A stretch of 64,000 nucleotides of DNA from Synechococcus sp. CC9605 (GTDB taxonomy: Bacteria; Cyanobacteriota; Cyanobacteriia; PCC-6307; Cyanobiaceae). The translations under genes were made by a program, and so were the position numbers. This document shows, piece by piece, positions 1-8,832 of the stretch; positions within the stretch are counted from its first letter, which is position 1; every line of letters begins with the position of its first letter. The stretch lies in NCBI RefSeq assembly GCF_000012625.1, contig NC_007516.1, positions 2,046,001-2,110,000 on the forward strand. Direction: 5' to 3'. A model generated the notes under the pieces. That model had not been told where the DNA came from and did not search any database. It was given only the letters and a program-made list of their open reading frames with translations.

Positions 1-346
1 CATTGCAGCCACGTTGAAAATTAATACCCAGACCGCACATCAAATCGAGCTGGCGGATGGCAGCCACCAGCGCTCCTGGGTTCCGCAGGGCCTTGGCCTG
101 GCCAGCCGTCTCGATCAAGGTCTGAACGCACCAAGCCAACATCTCTTGCCGGTCGAGATCGGGGCCTTCGATGTCGTCAAGGACCTGACGCCAAGCCCGC
201 TTGATGAGCCGATAGCCCTGTGACCTGGAGACCCCCCATGTTTGTCGCGCATATGCGACACAAGCGGTGTTCGTCTCACCCGCCAGGATCATTCCCTGGA
301 GGTGATCGACTCGCTCGGCAGTGGCTTCTGCGTTGGCTTTTGCCAT
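1..346 (-). CDS. Terminase small subunit-like protein, cut by the left window edge
   Basis: The minus-strand frame is open from ATG at 346 to the window edge, giving 115 residues with the C-terminus missing. It has a helix-turn-helix-like stretch (TWGVSRSQGYRLIKRAW) and a C-terminal motif NPGALVAAIRQLDLMCGL. Both match, position for position, the gene at 16753-17082 (GVSRRTAQRTVQQAY and NPGAVVGAVAQLDKLCGL). Phage TerS proteins bind viral packaging DNA, and satellites carry them to redirect packaging. A second, divergent copy here suggests another satellite element extending left of the window. The family call is by inspection only and the start is uncertain. Confidence 0.55.
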   Translation of the reverse strand, partial: MAKANAEATAERVDHLQGMILAGETNTACVAYARQTWGVSRSQGYRLIKRAWRQVLDDIEGPDLDRQEMLAWCVQTLIETAGQAKALRNPGALVAAIRQLDLMCGLGINFQRGCN

Positions 347-352
347 GGCCAG

Positions 353-517
353 TCAGGTTCCGTGTTCAGCAGGTGGGCGATTAGCTCGCGGTGGGTGATA
401 AGTACGATCCTGACGAACAACGGCAACACGTCGGGGTAGCGCCGGTGAGTGGACGCAAGAACACTTACGACGTTTCGCAGCTCGAGCGAGATCCTTGATA
501 GGGAGGTTATTAGCCAT
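353..517 (-). other. Possible small ORF upstream of the left-edge terS-like gene
   Basis: An ATG at 517 opens a 54-residue frame beginning MANNLPIKDLARAAKRRK that stops just before the terS-like start. An overlapping frame, ending at 289 and running into the terS-like gene, also looks protein-like in its second half (STHRRYPDVLPLFVRI). A frameshifted small gene is one explanation. The position mirrors the small coupled gene upstream of the other terS-like gene (17082-17258), but the sequences are not visibly alike. I do not recognise a family. Confidence 0.25.
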
Positions 518-587
518 CGGCACCGACAACAAATTAAGCACATATCTGTACTAAAATAGGAATGCGAGGGGTGCCCGAGCAATCAAT

Positions 588-623
588 AAAAAGGGGGGCT
601 GGTGAATAACCGTCCTCCTTTTT
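588..623. terminator. Hairpin flanked by A and T runs
   Basis: AAAAAGGGGG at the left pairs, with one mismatch, with CCTCCTTTTT at the right across a short loop, so it could terminate transcription in either direction. It lies between the left-edge terS-like region and the DUF3750 gene and may mark the edge of the left element. Confidence 0.5.
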
Positions 624-719
624 ATCGCCTCTTCTTCATTAAGAGCAACTGAAGGCGACTGACGACCACTCTTTAAGCAATTAGCCTTCGCAAAAGAACA
701 ATTGCATAAGGAGGCAAGC

Positions 720-1160
720 TTGGTCAGAGTCGAGCTTCGCGCCGCAAAAATCCCCAGCTTTCCAGGAATCTTTGCTGACCACTATTGGCTACTGGTATTT
801 CATGCCGGTGAGGACAACAAGCTTCAGAAATGTGATAGATGGGAGATATGGCAACATGCCCACTGCAACGATTCAAGCTGGGGCCACCTTCATAAGAATC
901 TTCTGGATCCCTACCAAGGCGTTGGCAACGGGCCATCACAATTAATTCAAAAATGGATAGATGAAGAGGCTGTCTCAATAATCAAGAAAATTGAATCCTC
1001 TCCAGAAACCTATCCATTCACCAATAAGTACAGATACTGGCCTGGCCCGAACAGCAATACATTCGCCCAATGGATCGTCCAAGGCAAGGCAATTCTCCGC
1101 TCAAGAGCAATAGGCAGAAACTTTCCAGTGCCAGAAAAATATCAAGCCAAGACGTACTGA
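720..1160 (+). CDS. DUF3750 family protein
   Basis: This is a 146-residue protein with the RYWPGPNSNTF motif seen in DUF3750 proteins and an upstream aromatic stretch (FADHYWLLVF). The function of the family is unknown. A strong ribosome site (AAGGAGG, 708-714) sits six bases before TTG at 720, so I prefer that start to the in-frame TTG at 702. It stands alone between a terminator-like hairpin and the decayed gdhA. It is less GC-rich than the backbone genes, in keeping with an accessory region. Confidence 0.6.
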   Translation: MVRVELRAAKIPSFPGIFADHYWLLVFHAGEDNKLQKCDRWEIWQHAHCNDSSWGHLHKNLLDPYQGVGNGPSQLIQKWIDEEAVSIIKKIESSPETYPFTNKYRYWPGPNSNTFAQWIVQGKAILRSRAIGRNFPVPEKYQAKTY

Positions 1161-1359
1161 AAGCAGCTTTTCTGAAGACAAATTTATCTTCGTCAGTCGC
1201 AATGGTAAATACTTGACTTCGGTGATATCTATTTGTGCAAGGTGCTGGATTGCACTGTACGTGAAGAGCATGAATATAGAAAGCTGACCGTCGATTGGAT
1301 TTTATTATGTGAATCCACCCCTCCTAGCACAACATGATCATATATCCACTGCTAAAAAC

Positions 1360-2715
1360 TCAAACAACTCCATATGCCAACATTGCATCAGCGACTTTTG
1401 TAAATCCTGCAATGTTGGCTCTTAAGATATAGTCTGTAAAGTCTTCAAATCTTTGACTATTCTGAACGCATTTAGAGTGGATTTCCATCATAATCGATAT
1501 TAAACGTTGATCGACCTCTTCGCGACTCCACGACAGGCGCAATGCATTCTGACTCTGCTCAAGGCCAGAAACAGCTACACCCCCAGCGTTGGCAGCTTTG
1601 GCAGGAGCAAGTAATACTTTTGCTTGGCGAAATTCATGAATACCGTCAAGATTGGTTGGCATATTTGCACCTTCGATAACAGCTTTGACGCCGTTTTTAA
1701 TGAGGACCTTTGAATCCTCACGGTTGATCTCATTTTGCGTGGCACAAGGGAGGGCAATATCGCAGGGGACATCCCATGGACGCTTTCCAGCGTAAAAATC
1801 AACACCTTCATAGTGGTCAGCAAACTCATGGATTCGCCCACGGCGAATCCCCTTCAACTCCTTTATAAAGGCCAACATTTCAATATTAGTGCCGTCTGGA
1901 ACGTGTACAAAACCATCTGAGTCAGAAAGAGTAACAACCTTTGCTCCTAACTCAATGGCCTTTTCAACTGCGTAGAGTGCTACATTCCCTGATCCGGAAA
2001 CGCAACATATTTTTCCAGCAAGAGAGTCCTCTATATAATTGAGCATATTTTCACAGAAATAAATACATCCATAACCCGTCGCCTCAGTACGAACAAGGCT
2101 TCCACCGAACGATATCCCCTTGCCAGTTAAGATTCCACTAAAACGGTTTTCAAGGCGCTTGTACTGTCCGAACATATAACTAATTTCACGAGAACCAACT
2201 CCGATATCACCAACAGGTACATCTGTATCTTCACCAATATGTCTATGGAGTTCAATCATAAGAGATTGACAGAATCGCATTACCTCCCGATCACTTTTAC
2301 CTTTAGGATTAAAATTAGATCCACCCTTGCCTCCACCCATTGGCAGACCAGTAAGGCTATTTTTGAAGGTCTGTTCAAAACCTAAGAATTTGAGGACACT
2401 TAAGGTGACGTTCGGATGAAAACGTATTCCACCTTTGTATGGGCCAATGGAGTTATTAAACTGTACACGCCACGCACGATTTGTGCGGATATTGCCTGCA
2501 TCATCTTCCCAACACACCCGGAAGATGACGACTCAGTCAGGTTCCGTCATCCGCTCCAGAATCTTTGCATCTCTATAAACTCGGTTGTCAAGGGCGAATG
2601 GAATGAGAGTTTCAACAACTTCATGGACAGCTTGATGAAACTCAGGCTCTCCTGGATTTCTCTTTATGAGGCCTTTCATAAAATTATCTAACTCATGGCT
2701 AGTAGAATCAGACAT
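1360..2715 (-). pseudogene. gdhA: NADP-type glutamate dehydrogenase interrupted by one in-frame TGA
   Basis: The reading frame from ATG at 2715 to 1360 would encode about 451 residues, close to the usual length for hexameric GdhA (reductive amination of 2-oxoglutarate with ammonium). It is broken only by TGA at 2533-2535. The residues on either side, EPD and VVIFRVCWEDD, fit the conserved block that reads EPERVIQFRVVW in E. coli, so the stop replaces an arginine, most simply CGA to TGA. All key motifs remain: NRAWRVQF, IGPYKGGIRFHP, PMGGGKGGSNFNPKGKS, GSGNVALYAVEKA and EGANMPTNLD. There is no frameshift. It is either a very young pseudogene, a sequencing error or a readthrough gene. Downstream translation could restart at ATG 2517. 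Confidence 0.85.
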
Positions 2716-3324
2716 AAATTGACCATTCTCTAGTTGTGTAAATTTATATTGGCACGGCAAGTGAATAAACTTAATTAAGTGCAGAATATTATCATGATTA
2801 GTCAATATGTATTACTTCTCACTATCCCAGTGCGAGTGATACGCATGACCCGCTATCAGTTCAATCGACGCGATGAGACCGACAACATCATCAGGTCGAT
2901 CATCTGCATCCACGGGCACCACACCAACAACATCCTTGTTCGACTGCGTTCACTTTATGGTCAGGATTACTTGGCTTATTCAGCCCCACCCTTATCCGGG
3001 CGCATGGCAGTGGTCAAATGATCACTTCACCAGGTACAAAAAAGCCGGGTCATCACATCCGGCCCATGCGCAGATGAAGCTGTCTATCGGCTGACATTTC
3101 CAGCGCAAGAGGGCAGCAATACCAATCCCTCAACTGATGGAGAGTCTTACCCGCAAAATATCCCTCGATCTAGTGATGCGGTGAGGGGGGCGCAGCAACG
3201 GTGAACGCAGAGAGAATAAGACCAATGCCTGACGTGGCCTTAGTTGTCGTCGTCTAGATTCCGGTCACCGTGGCAAGTGGAATTAAAAGAAGTGCTTTTT
3301 TCATCAGTCGTAAGCGTATTACTC
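2716..3324. other. Stretch without a supportable gene
   Basis: Two overlapping plus-strand frames (2779-3021 and 2873-3094) exist, but neither resembles a known family and they contradict each other. A tail such as PGAWQWSNDHFTRYKKAGSS looks protein-like, so this may be the frameshifted remnant of a lost gene. I see no RNA gene or clear repeat. Confidence 0.3.
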
Positions 3325-3819
3325 TTAAACCACAACTGTATTTGAAACAAAGGCCAGGATGAAACTTGGAATAAGAGCCGCCAAACACAAGGCGAGCCCA
3401 ATCAAGATGGAATAGGTTCTGGAGATCTCATCCACATCCCGATTAGCGGCCAAGTATCGTAGATAAGGAAACATGCACGCGTACCAATAACAGATTAGCA
3501 AACCCAGAAAACTTGTGATGCTGGTTGGTGTTTCGGAGAAGATGTCTAGAATTACATCGAAGATTGAAAAAATCGCAACAACATAAAAAAACGACCACTC
3601 TTTGATCTGCGTGCAGACAGCCCAGGGGAAGAAAAAAGCAATCCAGGAAAAACCAGCGGGGCCAGAAAGGCGGAATAGTGAGCCAAAAATGTTGACAGAT
3701 TTTCCTGATGATGTTTTCAGATCTGGGTAATAGCCCCATGTTTTATTCAGCGTGTACCCTTCGCTGATAAGTGCATCGATACGATCGAGCTTTATCTTCA
3801 TCTGAGGTGAGATGGTCAA
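3325..3819 (-). CDS. Small multi-pass membrane protein, possibly DUF2628-like
   Basis: This 164-residue protein has about 50 polar residues, then roughly four hydrophobic segments (starting near SWIAFFFPWAVC, FFYVVAIFSIFDVIL, FLGLLICYWYACMF and SILIGLALCLAALI). The N-terminal soluble part followed by a short membrane block recalls DUF2628-type proteins, but I cannot confirm this. The TTG at 3819 is preceded by AAGAG; ATG at 3801 is an alternative start. It stands alone between the gdhA remnant and a recombinase gene. No function is assigned. Confidence 0.5.
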   Translation of the reverse strand: MTISPQMKIKLDRIDALISEGYTLNKTWGYYPDLKTSSGKSVNIFGSLFRLSGPAGFSWIAFFFPWAVCTQIKEWSFFYVVAIFSIFDVILDIFSETPTSITSFLGLLICYWYACMFPYLRYLAANRDVDEISRTYSILIGLALCLAALIPSFILAFVSNTVVV

Positions 3820-4036
3820 GGCTCTTTTCGTAAACTTTGAATGATACTAGCCCTGTTGAGCTTCTTTTAGGATCACAAATCCCCGCTAAGGAAATCTGTG
3901 TCTTTAACTTATTTCAAGCATGCTTAAGCAGTATCTTCCGATTTACGCCGAATTGGTTGTCTCTTGCTTAAAGCGTGAGGCTGTCATTGAGCAGCAGCAA
4001 CAGCAGTCGCAACACGCATTACGTCAAAACGGGCCA

Positions 4037-4597
4037 TCAACCCAATTTGAGAGATGAACTCTCACCAGGCTCAGCAAGAACGTAGTGAGATGTGGTTCCC
4101 GTCGAGCTGTGGCCGAGCGTCGCTGAAAGGGTGAAAACGTCCACGCCCCTCCGAATTGCATGAGTCGCATGGGTGTGGCGGCAACGGTGCGGGTGGAGCC
4201 GGACGTTTGCCTCCCGTCCCCACATCGCCATGCGAGCGGCCACCGCCTGACGGGTCAATGGGCCATTCCTTTTATTACTTGAGAAAAGCCAGTCCCCAGG
4301 CTCGCCGCGGCCCAACGACTCGAACAGCTTCAGCGTGTCGGTGCTGACGCGTATGGTTCGGGGCTTGCTCCCCTTACCCAGGAGGCGAACGTTGCCACCC
4401 TCATCCAGCGGTTCGATGTCCTCCCACCGCAGGCGGCACAGCTCCGATACACGGCACCCGAGCAAATACGACCCGCGGACCATGACGTAGTCACGCGCTG
4501 CGATGGCTGACCCCTTTGCCTTCGCGGCACTGATGACACCCAGAACTGATGTCAGATCAGAGTCAGCCAGCGGTTTGGCCAGCTTTGGTGCCGACAT
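4037..4597 (-). CDS. Short tyrosine recombinase, catalytic domain only
   Basis: This site-specific recombinase of about 186 residues retains the whole catalytic set: arginine in GCRVSELCRLRW, lysine in GKGSKPRTIRV, HRCRH (box II), and the histidine and tyrosine in LGHSSTGTTSHYV. The SAM-like core-binding domain that normally precedes the catalytic domain is missing. ATG at 4597 has a nearby GAAGAA stretch; a longer frame reaches 4714 but its extra residues are low-complexity and overlap the divergent gene. It could be a degraded integrase or one of the compact XerC-like proteins found in mobile DNA. It is transcribed away from two small unknown genes. Confidence 0.75.
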   Translation of the reverse strand: MSAPKLAKPLADSDLTSVLGVISAAKAKGSAIAARDYVMVRGSYLLGCRVSELCRLRWEDIEPLDEGGNVRLLGKGSKPRTIRVSTDTLKLFESLGRGEPGDWLFSSNKRNGPLTRQAVAARMAMWGREANVRLHPHRCRHTHATHAIRRGVDVFTLSATLGHSSTGTTSHYVLAEPGESSSLKLG

Positions 4598-4706
4598 TCT
4601 TGTTCTTCGGGGGTTTGGGTGCTCAGCGGATTGATAAGGACAGGACAAGGCAGTTGCGCTCTGATGCCCAGAACGCTCAGGACAAGGCTTATGGGGGCCC
4701 GAGCTG

Positions 4707-4895
4707 ATGGCCACCGTCGAGGAGCTGAGGGGACAGTTGAAGGATGATAAAGCCAGGTTGCGGTCATTGACCTGGGTGAACTGGGGGGCCGGGGATGTAA
4801 ATCGTGGAATGATCGATTACTCCAACCAGCTGACGTTGGTGAGCAGGTTGCAGGACGAGTTGCACAGAGCTTTGAAAGAGGAGGAAATTAAATGA
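4707..4895 (+). CDS. Small unknown protein, first of a coupled pair
   Basis: This 62-residue, charged and probably helical protein (ELRGQLKDDKARLRSLTW) has no recognised family. Its stop overlaps the next start (ATGA at 4892-4895), which argues that both are real and translated together. It is divergent from the recombinase at 4037-4597. A coiled-coil-like composition and such tight packing are typical of phage or mobile-element accessory genes. Confidence 0.55.
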   Translation: MATVEELRGQLKDDKARLRSLTWVNWGAGDVNRGMIDYSNQLTLVSRLQDELHRALKEEEIK

Positions 4896-5170
4896 TCAAC
4901 TTCAACCTTCCAGGCGCTTCTAACCCTGCTGCAGCCAAGGCACGATCTATCGCCCGTGATTTTCACGCCAAGCAAGCATCACGGGAATATGACGCCTATT
5001 GCGCCAAAAAGGGCATTCCTGAAGCAGAAGCACAACTACTGGCGCCCGCCAATGTGAAACACGGAAAAAGCCTGCGGATGAAGGAAGCCAGAAAGGCTGA
5101 ACGCGAGGCATTCCTGAAACAAGAAGAGCAAATGGATAAGAAGTTTGGACGCCAGCGGAGCGCTCCTTAA
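4892..5170 (+). CDS. Small basic unknown protein, second of a coupled pair
   Basis: This 92-residue, lysine- and arginine-rich protein is predicted to be mostly helical, with a strongly charged C-terminus (MKEARKAEREAFLKQEEQ). Its start overlaps the previous stop by four bases, and GAGGAGG just upstream gives it a good ribosome site. No family is recognised. With its partner it probably belongs to a mobile-element module next to the short recombinase. Confidence 0.55.
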   Translation: MINFNLPGASNPAAAKARSIARDFHAKQASREYDAYCAKKGIPEAEAQLLAPANVKHGKSLRMKEARKAEREAFLKQEEQMDKKFGRQRSAP

Positions 5171-5588
5171 TAGGGATTCCCTGGAGTCAGTGATCCATCT
5201 TTTTCCGGGGGCCGTGGGGAGGTGGATTCTGCTGGCTAGATATAAATGACTGCAGTAAATTAGGCAAGTTGCCGTATAAGAAGATTTGGCCGATATCATC
5301 AACCATCTGCTTCAAAATGCAGCGCGTTCTCCACTCCTTAATGCCCAGCAAGGAAAAAGGAGCTGCTTACAAACGGGAGATGGCAATGCAGCAATTTAAA
5401 AGTGCTTTTGTTGAACATTAGCGAGCCTGCCATACCAGCGCGATTCTCCCTAATAATTATATTTACTGAGGGCAGTGTTATTAAGCCAAGTGTGGACACT
5501 CAGGACCAAGTTACAACAAAATGAATGGGAACTAGACAAGATCATCCAAATTTGGATAAATTATTATAATTTAAGCAGTGAGATTGAA
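5171..5588. other. Gene-free stretch, mostly AT-rich
   Basis: The second half is markedly AT-rich. Only a 26-codon frame at about 5341 (MPSKEKGAAYKREMAMQQF) is present, without further support. I see no RNA gene or repeat. Confidence 0.4.
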
Positions 5589-6242
5589 TTATTCTGAGGT
5601 ATTGACGATTATTTCTACACGACGATTGCGTTGTCTGCCTGCAGGATTATCTTCTCCTTTATCAGTTTCATTCGGTTCTATAGGCTTGGTTTCTCCAAAC
5701 CCTCTAACAACAAAGTTAATATCAGTCAATCCACCATTCTCAACGAGCCATTTACGAACAGATTCCGCTCTTGCTTCAGAAAGAGATTGATTGTACGCAT
5801 CAGCCCCCTTGGAATCTGTATGCCCTTCTATACGGACATCACCACGAGCCATTTCAGTAATTTGCTTTGAAGCAATTCGAAGCGATGGAAAAGCAGAAGG
5901 CTTAAGACTTGACTTATCGAAATCGAAAAGGATATCGGATGAGATATCAATTAGAAGCTCGTCTTGCGACTTAGTCGATGTATACAAATCAATGATCGGG
6001 TAATCAAGGTCCAGAACACGAAACTTAAGTTCTTTAATTGATTCACTCTTTTCCTTATTACTTGGAACATAATCAAGCCCTCCTTCAATTTTTATATCCT
6101 TAACAGGTTCCCGGCTTGTATTAGCTACAATATTGTCAGATCCAGCAAAAAGTTTATTAGCACTCAAGTATGAAATTAAAGCAATTGCTATAAGAGGTAG
6201 TGGCCTGATAATGCTTTGCCGAAGGGGAATATTTTTTTTCAA
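5589..6242 (-). CDS. OmpA-domain envelope protein
   Basis: This protein of about 217 residues has an N-terminal membrane or signal segment (PLPLIAIALISYLSANKLFA) and a C-terminal OmpA/MotB peptidoglycan-binding domain: ILFDFDKSSLKP, IEGHTDSKGADAYNQSLSEAR and NPAGRQRNRRVEI. It would sit in the periplasm and hold on to the cell wall. I prefer TTG at 6242 because GGAG lies eight bases upstream and because it leaves only four bases after the stop of the lipoprotein gene at 6247. The two form an operon. Codon usage is AT-rich, unlike the backbone, suggesting acquired cargo. Confidence 0.8.
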   Translation of the reverse strand: MKKNIPLRQSIIRPLPLIAIALISYLSANKLFAGSDNIVANTSREPVKDIKIEGGLDYVPSNKEKSESIKELKFRVLDLDYPIIDLYTSTKSQDELLIDISSDILFDFDKSSLKPSAFPSLRIASKQITEMARGDVRIEGHTDSKGADAYNQSLSEARAESVRKWLVENGGLTDINFVVRGFGETKPIEPNETDKGEDNPAGRQRNRRVEIIVNTSE

Positions 6243-6246
6243 GAAT

Positions 6247-6861
6247 CTACTCCGATATAGGGATATCTTCCATTGGAGCCACACCGGGTATATAAATGGA
6301 AACTTTTTTGACATCAAGTGGAGGGGCTGGGAATTTTGCCCAGAGATTTATACTAGATCCAGGTTCAATCGAAAGCGGTGTTTCTGATGTACTGACTACA
6401 GGCTTCTTGTCCGTTCTAACCACCAAGTGCTTTCTTTGATTTGCACTATCAATAATGTATATTCCATCGCCCCAGTTGCCTGCGGCCAATTGATACTTGC
6501 AATACCAACCAGTACTACACTTAACTAACTCCTGGGTGGCAGAAGATTGATTTGACACCCTCCAGTACACATTCAAAGTGTCTCCGCTTGCTCGCTTAAC
6601 ATCAAGGAGGGATACTTCAATCCCCTGAAGCCGATAGGGCTCTGTCGCTAGGACAGATTCTTCGTTACCTGGATTATTGCTTTCAACAAAATTACTCAGA
6701 TTAATTTTCTTTGTATTGGTAGATTTCGCCTCAACCTCTTCCTGACTACTCACTTGACTCTCTTGCTCGGCTGTAAAATTCTTTTCGTTACACCCCATCA
6801 ACAAAAAAGCTATCAAGAGGTTGGAAATAAATAGGCCTAGATAGCGATTGATAAGATTCAT
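6247..6861 (-). CDS. Unknown lipoprotein
   Basis: This 204-residue protein has a signal peptide and lipobox (LLIAFLLMGC, cysteine near residue 24), followed by an acidic linker and a beta-rich domain with two cysteines (CSTGWYC). It should be anchored to a membrane on the periplasmic side. No family is recognised. It lies directly upstream of the OmpA-domain gene, so both may form one envelope structure. Codon usage is AT-rich like its partner. Confidence 0.65.
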   Translation of the reverse strand: MNLINRYLGLFISNLLIAFLLMGCNEKNFTAEQESQVSSQEEVEAKSTNTKKINLSNFVESNNPGNEESVLATEPYRLQGIEVSLLDVKRASGDTLNVYWRVSNQSSATQELVKCSTGWYCKYQLAAGNWGDGIYIIDSANQRKHLVVRTDKKPVVSTSETPLSIEPGSSINLWAKFPAPPLDVKKVSIYIPGVAPMEDIPISE

Positions 6862-7109
6862 CTAATTCAAAAATAAATATTGACCATGCTGTAATTTTAC
6901 GAATCGACCGATTCATTGGCACGATTTATTACGTTATCTTAAGCAGCGGCCATCCCAAAAAAGCTTGGGGCGTTCTCTTCTTTTGGCTCACTTGGCTAGC
7001 TTAATTCACTAATTAGACAACCTCGCTGGCCTTCAAATAAATAAAATTACTGATATTTGCTTGTATGCATTAGACTCTGAACAAAGCTTCTTAAAATTAA
7101 GTGTTTCCA

Positions 7110-7718
7110 ATGAAGCCACTTACCAGATTCATTGTTATTGACGTATTTTTACTGGCAATGCCAGCCATGGCTCAAGACATTATCTGTGGCAACGACTTAA
7201 TAAACGTAAATGGCAATTGGATTGGAGCCAATCGAGATTCAAGGCAATGCCCTAAAGAAAAAATTGACAGTGATAAAAACCAAGCAGAAGAAAGTGACAC
7301 TGATGATATTGATAGCTCGCAATGCGAGGTATACAATACAGAATATATTTCAATAAATCTCAGATACGAGCGTTCAATTGTATGTGCAGCGGCGTACATG
7401 TTTGTGCGATCAAATACTGACGCTGATGAACGTGGATTATACTGGAAACCTGATCGTAATCGCTTCAGACAATGCTTAGGAGCCAATGGATTTGGCCCAG
7501 AGGAAAGGGAGAATATTATTAAGTGGCATCCTCCCGTATCAGGAAGTTCTCCGGCCATAGCGGCTGAATACATGATAAAAAGTGCGAATGAACGTATAAG
7601 GCTTATGGAGGACTGCCGAGCATATGGAGTGAAGTCTGGTTCGTACATTCCGCCATGGAAGACTCAAGAAGTTAAGCCTCAGAAACCCATGATTCGGGCT
7701 ATGCCTGCACAACATTGA
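7110..7718 (+). CDS. Secreted unknown protein
   Basis: This protein of about 202 residues has an N-terminal signal peptide (FIVIDVFLLAMPAMAQ) and several cysteines, suggesting an exported, disulfide-bonded protein. The middle is acidic (ESDTDDIDSSQCE). ATG at 7110 is chosen over the in-frame GTG at 7101. No family is recognised. It is AT-rich and stands alone at the edge of the accessory zone. Confidence 0.55.
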   Translation: MKPLTRFIVIDVFLLAMPAMAQDIICGNDLINVNGNWIGANRDSRQCPKEKIDSDKNQAEESDTDDIDSSQCEVYNTEYISINLRYERSIVCAAAYMFVRSNTDADERGLYWKPDRNRFRQCLGANGFGPEERENIIKWHPPVSGSSPAIAAEYMIKSANERIRLMEDCRAYGVKSGSYIPPWKTQEVKPQKPMIRAMPAQH

Positions 7719-7901
7719 TGCTGATGCGACAGCTAACAAAGCTTTGCCGGAAATTTGCATGATCCTTGTTGTGAGATGTGAATAAAAAGTCCCTGCGTTT
7801 GCAAGGACTTTGGGTGGGTTAGCTTCTTCCAAATTCGCACATACCTATTGATTGGATCGAGGTTTACGGGCAGAAGTAATCATCTGAACACTGCCATCGC
7901 G

Positions 7902-8280
7902 TCATCTGAACGGCACTGCACGACAGCTGGGGTGAGGGTGTCCTCGGAGTCCCCAAGACCTCCATCCCATGGTTTTTGTAGGAACCATTGGGCGCTGAGT
8001 GTCAGCGTTCTTTTCACGCCGACACAGCAAGCAACGGCCTGACTCCCTCTCTGGCGAGCGGGGAGTCAGATCAGCGTTTTCAGTTGCCACAACATTTCAG
8101 CGAGTCATTTGGTCGCCGCTGCCGCCTCATCTGAACGGCACTGCACCCATTACAGAGGCGATGGTGTCGCCGGAAGTTCAGTCGAGCTTCTTCCATCCAA
8201 TGGCCTATCCCTGTCATTGGGCGCTGATCAGAAGCTGGCTCCCTCTCTTTCCGGTCGGGGAGTCAGTTCAGCGTTATCAG
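7902..8280. repeat. Two diverged copies of a structured non-coding unit
   Basis: Copy 1 is about 7902-8083 and copy 2 about 8127-8280. Both start with TCATCTGAACGGCACTGCA, carry CATTGGGCGCTGA in the middle, and end with a hairpin (8041-8067 and 8237-8264, arms GACTCCC/GGGGAGTC) followed by CAGCGTT. The parts between are less similar. Conservation of the hairpin arms while the loop differs suggests RNA structure. No convincing protein spans either copy. They could be a tandem small RNA or a mobile repeat. Confidence 0.5.
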
Positions 8281-8385
8281 ACGGGTGGTGGACACCGCCG
8301 CAAGCTTTTTTTCTCTTGGCAACAAAAAGCTGAGGTTGGTATCGAATCGCTCTGAATCGACTCGCGTCACTGGCGTATTTAAGGT

Positions 8386-8449
8386 GCGTCCCGTTCTGGA
8401 TGGGCTCCGGGCGGGACGCGGACCCATGTCAGCGGCAACTGCTGGGTCC
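8386..8449 (+). other. Two adjacent perfect hairpins
   Basis: GCGTCCCG (8386-8393) pairs with CGGGACGC (8412-8419). Directly after it GGACCCA (8420-8426) pairs with TGGGTCC (8443-8449), followed by GTTTGTCTT. The second could act as a weak terminator. The surrounding 7719-8832 region holds no gene I can support and is rich in such structures. Confidence 0.4.
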
Positions 8450-8832
8450 GTTTGTCTTAGCGAAAAACGATTGTCTTCAGCGCACTGGCGGTGAGCACCG
8501 CCGCCAGCCTGTTCTGAGCATCTTGTCCCACGCGTCGATGGCGTTGTGCCGAAGCATCCTTCTGCGGGTTTGCGGGACTGGTGGGCGAGGTGGCACCCAG
8601 CTGTAGGTGCGCACCGCCACCCACTGGGCGTGAACCGTGGCTTAGTCAGGTTTGAACTGACAAAGCAGTTGCTGTTCAGGACTCACAAGCCAACCCTCAC
8701 CACCCTGTTTCTCAGGCGGGGGATTGGTGGCGCGGTCCTTGTTTGCCATGGGGTGGATTCTGGCCATCGCCGTCGCCAAACTGGCGTTGCCAACAAACGC
8801 CCAAGCCGGGAACCGCCACGACCAACGTTGAG

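Noticed and set aside
14-439. Plus-strand frames of 65-69 residues at the left edge
   Set aside because: They run opposite to the terS-like gene, whose motifs are clear.
7902-8280. CRISPR array
   Set aside because: Only two long, diverged units with no spacers of equal size and no cas genes.
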